This document shows positions 18,474-24,905 of a stretch of DNA of 38,015 nt, piece after piece. The DNA comes from an uncultured Bacteroidia bacterium (lineage in GTDB: Bacteria; Bacteroidota; Bacteroidia; Bacteroidales; F082): positions 1 to 38,015 of the forward strand of contig CAJVWU010000038.1 in NCBI GenBank assembly GCA_913009755.1, in the 5' to 3' direction. Made by a program: the position numbers and the translations under genes. How positions within the stretch are numbered: the stretch's first letter is position 1; each line of letters opens with the position of its first letter. The notes under the pieces are model-generated. The model did no database searches. It worked only from the letters and a program-made list of their open reading frames with translations, and had not been told where the DNA came from.

Positions 18474-18590
18474 GCGGCTATGACTCGTGGCCGGTTTTTT
18501 ACTTTATGTTTTGAGTTGAAACATCTTGCTTTCAAATATACTGTTTTCTTTTCAAACGAAGCGCTGAACCGGCCATTGACCATGAGCCGC
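18474..18590. repeat. Large imperfect hairpin, 70-nt loop (right end of restriction block)
   Basis: Arms 18474-18496 and 18567-18590. TGGCCGGTT pairs perfectly with AACCGGCCA next to the loop, and GCGGCT pairs with AGCCGC at the outer end, with a poorly paired middle. The loop 18497-18566 is exactly 70 nt, as in the hairpin at 16268. The 343-base gap 18380-18722 holds this element, the promoter at 18407-18437 and one ATGCAT at 18613-18618. Confidence 0.75.
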
Positions 18591-18722
18591 TGTTGTGTTT
18601 TCGTGCTTTGCAATGCATCAAATTCTTATTAAGGATATATGTCAATAATTATATGATACACTATTTTTTCTTTTGCTCCAAATTTATGAGATGAAACAAA
18701 ATATGTAAAGTTAATATTTTCC

Positions 18723-19406
18723 TCATTTCGCTTTTCCCCTTTTGTATTCGTCTTTGGTAATGGATTTTCCCGATTCGTCATAGTATTGCCATTTTCCGGT
18801 TTCCATGCCTGCTTTATACCATCCTTTCAGTTCTGTTTTTCCATTGTCATAATACAGGATAAACTCACCTTCCAGCGTGTCGTTTTTATAAATTCCCTTG
18901 GTCATGAGTTTGCCGTCGGGAAAAAACTTTTTAAAATCGCCTTCTTTTACCCCGTTTTTATAAATCACTATTTGCGCAGGCTGTAAGGTTTTCGGATAAT
19001 ACGAAATGCTTTTGCCGTTGAGCACCCCTTTTTTATATTCCTCACTGGCAACCAATGAACTGTCAACATCGCTGTAATACAGCCAGGTGCTGTCTTTCAG
19101 CCGGTTGATAAATTTTCCTTCCGCCATGATCTGTCCGGTTTCAAAATAGGTTTTGGTGTGGGCCACGATCCCGTCATTTGAGAAAACCGTTACGGCTTTG
19201 GGTTTGGTATCATCATAAAAATATTTGAAAATACCATAAGGTTTGTCATTATAAAACTGCCCCTCGTAACGGATGGTTCCGTTGGGATAGGTTTTTACCC
19301 ATTTGCCCTGTTTCCGGTTCAGGTCGTCAACCTGGTTAACATCCTGCGAAAGCATGAATAACGGCATGCCAAGAAACAGAATGGTGATAAGAAAATACCT
19401 GATCAT
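18723..19406 (-). CDS. Secreted MORN-repeat (YwqK-like) protein
   Basis: A 227-residue protein with a signal peptide (MIRYFLITILFLGMPLFMLSQ). It is built of about eight beta-hairpin repeats of the MORN_2 type, e.g. GKWVKTYPNGTIRYEGQF, GEFILYYDNGKTELKGWY and GKWQYYDESGKSITKDEY. The automatic name for such proteins is often YwqK-family antitoxin, but the signal peptide argues for an envelope or extracellular role, and no toxin gene is beside it. It diverges from recR with interlocking promoters. Function unknown. Confidence 0.85.
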   Translation of the reverse strand: MIRYFLITILFLGMPLFMLSQDVNQVDDLNRKQGKWVKTYPNGTIRYEGQFYNDKPYGIFKYFYDDTKPKAVTVFSNDGIVAHTKTYFETGQIMAEGKFINRLKDSTWLYYSDVDSSLVASEEYKKGVLNGKSISYYPKTLQPAQIVIYKNGVKEGDFKKFFPDGKLMTKGIYKNDTLEGEFILYYDNGKTELKGWYKAGMETGKWQYYDESGKSITKDEYKRGKAK

Positions 19407-19428
19407 TTTATCTTGTTTAAGGTGGTGG

Positions 19429-19446
19429 CAAAATTATCTATTTTTG
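19429..19446. promoter_or_regulatory. Back-to-back divergent -7 boxes for the MORN gene and recR
   Basis: TAATTTTG on the minus strand (19429-19436) and TATTTTTG on the plus strand (19439-19446) are only 2 bases apart. They face away from each other, so each promoter's upstream part would lie under the other's polymerase. Leaders are about 22 bases to each start codon. Confidence 0.6.
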
Positions 19447-19467
19447 CTTTGGGTTAAAGCTTATATT

Positions 19468-20091
19468 GTGAACGAATACTCATCAAAATTATTGGAGGCT
19501 GCCGTGAATGAATTATCGCGGCTGCCGGGCATCGGGAAAAAGACTGCGCTGAGGCTTGCTTTGTTTATCCTGCGTGAAGATACTTCTTTTGCTGAGAACC
19601 TGGGCCGTGCGGTTGAACGCATGCGGCGGGAAATTGTTTTTTGCAAAAAGTGCAACAACATTTCCGATGCCGATCTGTGTGATATTTGCTCCAATCCCAA
19701 AAGGGATGAAAACACGGTATGTGTGGTTGAAGATATCCGCGATGTGCTGGCCATTGAAAACACGGCGCAGTACAACGGGCTTTATCATGTGCTGGGCGGG
19801 TTGATCAGCCCCATTGAGAACATCGGCCCCAATGATCTGAACATAAGCCACCTGGTGCAGCGGTTGAACACAGAAAATATCCATGAACTGATCCTGGCCC
19901 TGCCGGCCACCGTGGAAGGGGATACCACAAACTATTACATCTTCCGGCTGATCCGTGATTTTAAACTAAAAGTGACCATGCTTGCCCGTGGTGTGGCCAT
20001 TGGCGACGACCTGGAATATACCGATGAGATTACCCTGGGACGGTCCATACTGAACCGGCAGTTGTTCGAGGATTCGATGAGCAGGAAATAG
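19468..20091 (+). CDS. recR: Recombination mediator protein RecR
   Basis: A 207-residue protein, normal length. It works with RecO/RecF to load RecA at gaps. Helix-hairpin-helix LSRLPGIGKKTALRL (about 16-30), a C4 zinc finger with C59, C62, C71 and C74, and a Toprim domain from about residue 83 (VCVVEDIRDVLAIE). The natural N-terminus (VNEYSSKLLEAAVNEL) starts at GTG 19468-19470; the upstream in-frame extension reads through the opposite gene and the promoter and is not plausible. It is transcribed alone and followed by a hairpin at 20096-20130. Confidence 0.96.
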   Translation: MNEYSSKLLEAAVNELSRLPGIGKKTALRLALFILREDTSFAENLGRAVERMRREIVFCKKCNNISDADLCDICSNPKRDENTVCVVEDIRDVLAIENTAQYNGLYHVLGGLISPIENIGPNDLNISHLVQRLNTENIHELILALPATVEGDTTNYYIFRLIRDFKLKVTMLARGVAIGDDLEYTDEITLGRSILNRQLFEDSMSRK

Positions 20092-20095
20092 ATGA

Positions 20096-20130
20096 ATGGG
20101 TGAATAATTTCTAATTTATTATTCACCCAT
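20096..20130 (+). terminator. Hairpin after recR
   Basis: Perfect 13-bp arms (20096-20108 and 20118-20130) with a 9-nt loop, starting 4 bases after the recR stop. T-rich loop but no following T-run. Confidence 0.6.
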
Positions 20131-20148
20131 AACCCGCATTATTAAAAA

Positions 20149-20175
20149 AGCAGCCCTTTTTCTGAAAGGGCTGCT
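20149..20175 (-). terminator. Terminator of the T9SS-exported protein gene
   Basis: Perfect 11-bp stem AGCAGCCCTTT/AAAGGGCTGCT. On the minus strand it is followed by a T-run (the A-run just left of 20149). It faces the minus-strand gene ending at 20350, about 175 bases away. Confidence 0.75.
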
Positions 20176-20233
20176 ATCCTCTTAAAATGACAAACTAACC
20201 AACATGTTGTTTATATTGAAGTTTGATGTTAAT

Positions 20234-20271
20234 GCCACGAATGCACGAATATTCATTCGTGCATTCGTAGC
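20234..20271. repeat. REP-like palindrome
   Basis: 17-bp arms (20234-20250 and 20255-20271) with a 4-nt loop and one mismatch. The arm contains the direct repeat ACGAATGCACGAAT. I recall similar CCACGAATGCACGAAT palindromes scattered through other Bacteroidota intergenic regions, so this is probably a dispersed element. Confidence 0.65.
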
Positions 20272-20349
20272 TATCTTTTTAAGTTCCGTTTGCGGTTTCA
20301 ATTCCAATTGATTTAGATTATTAGAAAACAAAAACCAATAAACTAAAAC

Positions 20350-22548
20350 TTAATTTAACCTGACAACTTTGCGGTTGGCAACATTTACGTTGTTGACCAG
20401 CATGCGCAGGTAGTAAATTCCGTTATTGGTTGTTGAAGCTGGTGACCAGATGACCGAATTCTGTCCTTTGTCCATTGTCCCGTTGAAAACGGTTTCAACT
20501 ACCTGTCCGTTGATATTATATACCTGTATGTTGACATTGGCCGACTCAGGTAAGTTAAATATCAGTTTGGTGGATTCTTTAAACGGGTTTGGATAATTGG
20601 ATATGCTTTCGCTGCTGATCAGGTCTTCGTAGTTTCTAATGCCGGTGATGGTCATGTCCATGGTAGCTTCGCTTGCAAAAACAGGTGGCAGGTTATCGGG
20701 TTGTTGGGGAATGAACGGGATGCCGTCACCATCAGAATCGTTTCCTGTTTCCCCGGTAGGCGCACCTTCTGATAATTGCATGCTGTTGGCTACTTTTTTG
20801 AAGAATCTTGTATAAATCGCAGCTGCTTCATCATGGTTTCCAACCAGTGACCCTTCGCGTAAAGCGCCGGCAATGACTGCAAAATTAAATGGTGTATAAG
20901 TTGCTTCATCGTTGTTAAGCTCCGTTTTGAATGCCATGAGCTGGGGAACATAATAGTTGTCAACAAGGAAGTTGTAAGCTGCATCGGCTCTGTCAAGATA
21001 ATCTGAGTTTCCTGTTTTGTCGTAAGCTGCATACAATCCTCTTGCAATTGTAGCTTGTGCAACAGCGGTTTTATCCGAATCATCCCGGCTATTGTTTAGG
21101 TCAACCGAATTCATAAAACCGCCGTCAGTATCCTGAAAATTGTTCAGAATGAACGTAGCTTGTGCATTCAGCATATTCAGTGCCATTGGTTCCAATGGGG
21201 TTCCTGCAAACTCATTTGTAAATTTTGCCATCATCACCAAAGCATATCCGGCATTGACCGCAGAAATCGTGCTGCCGGGGGTTGGTGCCCCGTTGTTCAG
21301 TCCCGATTCATCCACAAAGGTACCTTCCGCACTGTTGAAGTGCATGGCATTGAGGTTCATAAAGATGACTTTGCTGGCTCCCATCATCAGGTCGAAAGGG
21401 CCGGGGACACCTGTTTCGGACATGGGCCCCGGGAACGGATCCCCATCGAAAACAGATTTATAGGCAATATGTGGCGGGTCGTCAAAATTAGTGGGATCCA
21501 TCATGTTTCTAAAGTTCAGTGTTCCCCATAAAAATGAAAGCTGGTCCCAGAGGTTACTTGAATTATCGGTTACCGTAAAACTTTCGGCAATCGGGGGAAG
21601 CCCTTCTGCAACTGCGCCTTCGGTAACTTCAATTCCATGGGGGAAAAACTGGATGCCGTTGTCCGGGTCATAAGTAGCCGGATCAATCATACCCAGTTCA
21701 ATGCCATCGAAAGCCAGGGAAGTAATGATAAATTTTACTTTGTTGACGGCTTCAGCCGTGAGTACCTGTCCGATAAAACCGTCAAGGTTATCTCCACCGT
21801 AATAGATGTTGTTGTTGGGGTCGAATGCGGAACTGTCAGGATAATCAGGGGTATTGATCTCATCGGGAACCACTTCATTTTCATCTCCGTCGTGGAAAGT
21901 ACCCAGCATATCCTGGGCCCACAGGTATTGTTTCATCAGTGTCTGGCCCATGGCTGCGGGATTGAGGGTTTTATCCATCAGACTCCTGTCCCAGCGCAAA
22001 GTGGCAAAATCGTGGGTGAAATTGTCCGGGTCAATATCCTGCGGAAGATGCGGGTTCCCCGATTTGAATTCCGCATATTGCGGCCATGGGTGTTGCGGTG
22101 CCATACCGTTGGAGAGCATTGCGAAATGCATGATGTTTTTTATCAGTTCATCATCTTCGTTGTAACCGTTCGGCGTTCCTGTAAAAGAACCGTCAAATCC
22201 ATCAGGTTCCATCGCTGCCATTTGCATGATAATGGGCGCCCACATCATGTGGAGGCCTATTCCCGAACGTGAAATGACTGTTCCCAGTTGATAACGTGAG
22301 TATTCATAATTCTCAATTCCAAATGTATAGGAAATGGAATCGGGCTGGTTTAAAACCATGGGGTCAAGATCATCAAGGTCGTAACCCAGTGTTTCGGCAA
22401 AAGGTTCGCCGCTTTCGTTGATCTCGTTGGCCAGTAGCATCTGGTCTTTGGTAATATAATGATCGGTATCGGTGATCACTACCTGTGCATTCGTTTGAAA
22501 AGCAATTGCCATGAAAGCAATTGTTAACCGTGTAATAATTCGTCTCAT
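20350..22548 (-). CDS. Large T9SS-exported protein, probable alpha/alpha-barrel domain
   Basis: A 732-residue protein from ATG 22546-22548 (MRRIITRLTIAFMAIAFQTNA, a signal peptide). The C-terminal 75 residues are a T9SS type A sorting domain: YPNPFKESTKL, VNIQVYNINGQVV and GIYYLRMLVNN. The middle (about 410-600) has helical segments with a repeat-like look (TAVAQATIARGLYAAYDKTG, DYLDRADAAYNFLVDNYYVP) typical of six-hairpin or alpha/alpha-toroid enzymes. The linker before the sorting domain has an acidic DSDGDGIP stretch that could bind calcium. The exact enzyme activity, if any, is not recognisable. The protein should be secreted or held on the cell surface. Confidence 0.8.
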   Translation of the reverse strand: MRRIITRLTIAFMAIAFQTNAQVVITDTDHYITKDQMLLANEINESGEPFAETLGYDLDDLDPMVLNQPDSISYTFGIENYEYSRYQLGTVISRSGIGLHMMWAPIIMQMAAMEPDGFDGSFTGTPNGYNEDDELIKNIMHFAMLSNGMAPQHPWPQYAEFKSGNPHLPQDIDPDNFTHDFATLRWDRSLMDKTLNPAAMGQTLMKQYLWAQDMLGTFHDGDENEVVPDEINTPDYPDSSAFDPNNNIYYGGDNLDGFIGQVLTAEAVNKVKFIITSLAFDGIELGMIDPATYDPDNGIQFFPHGIEVTEGAVAEGLPPIAESFTVTDNSSNLWDQLSFLWGTLNFRNMMDPTNFDDPPHIAYKSVFDGDPFPGPMSETGVPGPFDLMMGASKVIFMNLNAMHFNSAEGTFVDESGLNNGAPTPGSTISAVNAGYALVMMAKFTNEFAGTPLEPMALNMLNAQATFILNNFQDTDGGFMNSVDLNNSRDDSDKTAVAQATIARGLYAAYDKTGNSDYLDRADAAYNFLVDNYYVPQLMAFKTELNNDEATYTPFNFAVIAGALREGSLVGNHDEAAAIYTRFFKKVANSMQLSEGAPTGETGNDSDGDGIPFIPQQPDNLPPVFASEATMDMTITGIRNYEDLISSESISNYPNPFKESTKLIFNLPESANVNIQVYNINGQVVETVFNGTMDKGQNSVIWSPASTTNNGIYYLRMLVNNVNVANRKVVRLN

Positions 22549-22770
22549 TTTTATTGATTTTAAATTGTTTGTAAATAGCATTACTTAACGATTGTGTAGT
22601 AACTGTTTTGATACTTTTGACGAACCACAGGATGGCAACTTACAAATTAACGGTTTTTTAACAAATGGGGTATTTAGGCAGGGTGTTGGTGCCTGGAGTA
22701 AAAATTTCCCTAATTGCCCGAATCTCTAATTAATTACAAATGGTTAAAGCTAAAACCGAACAATCGGTTT

Positions 22771-22878
22771 GGCTATGCGTAGTTTGGGATTTTGAAACGA
22801 TTAATTTTCAATTTATTACTAATCACATTTAATACTATAAACTTCAATATTAGCACATTACCCAAATTACGTATCGCC
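22771..22878. repeat. Large imperfect hairpin, 18-bp arms, 72-nt loop
   Basis: GGCTATGCGTAGTTTGGG (22771-22788) pairs with 22861-22878: 15 Watson-Crick pairs, two G-T pairs and one mismatch. The loop is 72 nt. The left arm shares GGCTATG with the left arm of the hairpin at 18474. It lies in the 493-base gap 22549-23041 between the T9SS protein and the accessory block; no coding region is visible there. Confidence 0.7.
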
Positions 22879-22953
22879 TTTGTTACCCACTGGCATTTTC
22901 TATTTTCAATCATTTTATCTTTCAAATTTGCTACCATTTTCATTTCTCACGGT

Positions 22954-23034
22954 GCGTTGGCAAGACATACTTATTGACAAGTTTTGGCTCGTGTGGTGGG
23001 CTTTTCGAGCGACTTGGCAATGTGTATGGCTTTC
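22954..23034. repeat. Left boundary element of the accessory block (GCGTTGGCAAGA plus hairpin)
   Basis: Starts with GCGTTGGCAAGA (22954-22965). A hairpin follows: 22966-22991 with 23006-23028 (about 19 pairs, 14-nt loop, pairing blocks CATAC, TTG, CAAGT and GCTCG). It ends TGTGTATGGCTTTC. The same layout, with the same first 12 bases and a similar end, is seen at 31752-31839. It also lies 8 bases after the DprA-like stop codon and could act as its terminator. Confidence 0.7.
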
Positions 23035-23041
23035 GGGCTGG

Positions 23042-23488
23042 CTATAATTGTTCATAGTTTCTTTCATTTAGCAATTCTTCCAATTGTCCGTTTTTTGTTT
23101 TATAACCAACTATTATTTTGTCACAAATCTTTATCATTTCTTGATTCCGTTTTTTTGCAGTTTCTCTTGTTATCCTTTTTACTTCTTTTTCAAAGGGACT
23201 AATTACTAAAAGTCTTTTTTTGTTTATTGCATTTTTAATTTCAGATTCCCAGTTTGTTTTCAAACTTCTGGCAAGAACAAGTATTAATGGTTGTTTTCCT
23301 TTTAGCAATATTTCAAAAACATCTTTTTCTATTTGAGAATGGTTTCCACAAACAATACAATTCCCCTGTTCTCTTTGTTCTTTTGCCCAGTCATAACTTT
23401 TTAGAACAACTTCAGCCGGACATTTTTGAGAACACAGGAAAGCAACCTTATGCAAATCTAATATCTTTATATTCCCTTTATGCTCCAT
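23042..23488 (-). CDS. Short DprA/Smf-like nucleotide-binding protein
   Basis: A 148-residue protein (MEHKGNIKILDLHK; an in-frame Met at 23500 adds four residues). The core CGNHSQIEKDVFEILLKGKQP, then LILVLARSL and LLVISPFEKEVKRIT and RNQEMIKICDKIIVG follows the Rossmann-like DprA/Smf (SLOG-type) pattern. It is half the length of DprA and lacks its SAM and winged-helix domains. DprA proper loads RecA on transforming DNA; short relatives occur in defence loci with unproved roles. It is downstream of RhuM by about 370 bases on the same strand, so co-transcription is uncertain. Confidence 0.7.
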   Translation of the reverse strand: MEHKGNIKILDLHKVAFLCSQKCPAEVVLKSYDWAKEQREQGNCIVCGNHSQIEKDVFEILLKGKQPLILVLARSLKTNWESEIKNAINKKRLLVISPFEKEVKRITRETAKKRNQEMIKICDKIIVGYKTKNGQLEELLNERNYEQL

Positions 23489-23555
23489 ATTATACTGCAT
23501 TTATAATTGTACCTATATCTATTTCATTATCTACTTTAATAATATCATGGACACT

Positions 23556-23704
23556 ATGTCTATGAGAATGTCTATGAGCATCTTTTCTATCTTAATTTCT
23601 ATCTTGGCTTCTAATAATAATTATACGCCTAATTCCTTTATATCAATATACTACACAATAATTCTATCTTACACTCTATCTTAAATCCTATCTTATTCTA
23701 TCTT
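23556..23704. repeat. Phased 12-bp TCTAT/CTATCTT repeats upstream of the DprA-like gene
   Basis: ATGTCTATGAGA and ATGTCTATGAGC stand in tandem (23556-23567, 23568-23579). CTATCTT then occurs at 23587, 23599, 23664, 23676, 23688 and 23698, mostly 12 bases apart. The spacing places the motif at roughly one helical turn. The strip lies in the 369-base gap 23501-23869. A protein-binding array or simple slippage repeat are both possible. Confidence 0.65.
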
Positions 23705-23752
23705 ATTATAACTAACTTCCATTCAGGCTTATTAGTTGTCAAACCCTTTCTC

Positions 23753-23775
23753 GCCAAAATGGCGGGATAATGGCG
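23753..23775. promoter_or_regulatory. CGCCAAAATGGCG palindrome with a third half-site
   Basis: CGCCA-AAA-TGGCG (23753-23765) is an exact inverted repeat, followed by another TGGCG at 23771-23775 on the same strand. It stands between the RhuM stop and the 12-bp repeats, upstream of the DprA-like gene. It could be an operator; no known regulator site matches that I recall. Confidence 0.4.
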
Positions 23776-23869
23776 AAAAACTATCCTTTAAGCAAATATT
23801 TTGTACTCGTAAAACCATAGTGCTTGGCTAATACGGTATCTATTTGGTCCATTTGTCGGGGCTTTCTTG

Positions 23870-24901
23870 TTATTTATCATTATTTTCTTCAAGTTGCTTT
23901 TTTATCATTTTATCAAAATCGCTTTCAAACAAACTATCCTGAATGGGCTTATACCTGTCGTATTCTTTTTCGGCAAATGATTTTGCTATTGCGGCAGTTA
24001 CTTTTCCAGCATCATGCAAAATATCTTTTTGGTTAAATTGCAAAAAGGCATTCAATTTTTCTTCCCAATCTTTCATTGTCATCACAATGCCTTGTTCGGC
24101 CTGGTCTTCGGCATAATCAAGATACATTGTAACAATACGGTTCAATGGTTTAAGTTCTTTTTCAGATAAGTAGTTCTTCGCAATTGAAACATCCGATTTC
24201 CTTATTTTGCCATCGGGTGAATTTTTCCAGGATGTTAAGCCCATTTTATCTTTATTGTGGTCGGCTCTCGAAAAAATAATCTCAGCAGCGGTTTTACCGG
24301 TAATAGCCCAATGAAGTTTATTTTGTACTGTGGCAAAAAACCTTTTTGTGGTTTCCGACTCATATTCATAGTCGATGCTGCACTCGGCATAGATGTCTGT
24401 GATTTGTTGGTACAACCGCCTTTCGCTGCTGCGTATATCCCTGATTTTTTCTAACTGCTCTTTAAAATAGTCTTCCCCAAAAAGTGGCTGTGGGTTTTTC
24501 AATCTTTCCACATCCATAGTGTAGCCCTTAATTATATATTCTTTAAGAACTGCAGTTGCCCAAATTCTAAATTGTGTTGCCCTGTTAGAGTTTACCCTGT
24601 AACCAACTGCAATAATGGCATCGAGATTATAAAATTCGGTGTTTCTTTTAACTTCCCTGCCACTTTCGTTTTGAACTATTTCCAAAATGGAAACAGTTGC
24701 TTTTTTCAGAAGTTCCCCACTCTCAAAAATATTTTTTAAATGCTTTGAAACTGCCGGAACATTTACATCAAAAAGTTCCGCAATCTTTTTTTGGGGCATC
24801 CAGATAGTTTCGTTTTGCAGAAGCACATCTACTTTAACATCTCCGTTTGATGTTTTGTAAAGCAAAAACTCCCTGTTCGGTTTATATTTTTTTAAATCCA
24901 T
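23870..24901 (-). CDS. rhuM: RhuM family protein
   Basis: A 343-residue protein from ATG 24899-24901 (MDLKKYKPNREFLLYKTS). It carries the RhuM family core: N-terminal DNA-binding-like segment IWMPQKKIAELFDVNVPAVS followed by KHLKNIFESGEL, then NLDAIIAVGYRVNS, ATQFRIWATAVLKEYIIKGYT and a C-terminal helical part. RhuM genes often lie beside restriction genes; the name comes from a Salmonella pathogenicity island gene, and the molecular function is unknown. It starts 4 bases after the methylase stop, so it is in one operon with methylase and helicase, which implies a regulatory or accessory part in that system. Confidence 0.9.
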   Translation of the reverse strand: MDLKKYKPNREFLLYKTSNGDVKVDVLLQNETIWMPQKKIAELFDVNVPAVSKHLKNIFESGELLKKATVSILEIVQNESGREVKRNTEFYNLDAIIAVGYRVNSNRATQFRIWATAVLKEYIIKGYTMDVERLKNPQPLFGEDYFKEQLEKIRDIRSSERRLYQQITDIYAECSIDYEYESETTKRFFATVQNKLHWAITGKTAAEIIFSRADHNKDKMGLTSWKNSPDGKIRKSDVSIAKNYLSEKELKPLNRIVTMYLDYAEDQAEQGIVMTMKDWEEKLNAFLQFNQKDILHDAGKVTAAIAKSFAEKEYDRYKPIQDSLFESDFDKMIKKQLEENNDK

Positions 24902-24905
24902 ATTT

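Noticed and set aside
18723-19406. Toxin-antitoxin role for the YwqK-like MORN protein
   Set aside because: It has a signal peptide and no toxin-like neighbour; the name used by automatic annotation is not supported here.
22771-22878. Classic integron attC site
   Set aside because: The stem and long loop are alike in size, but I cannot see the RYYYAAC and GTTRRRY cores and no integron integrase is in the window.
22792-22977. 61-residue plus-strand reading frame in the gap before the DprA-like gene
   Set aside because: It runs through the loop and right arm of the large hairpin and has no recognisable features.
23583-23704. CRISPR array
   Set aside because: The repeats are only 7-12 bases with no unique spacers of 25-40 bases.
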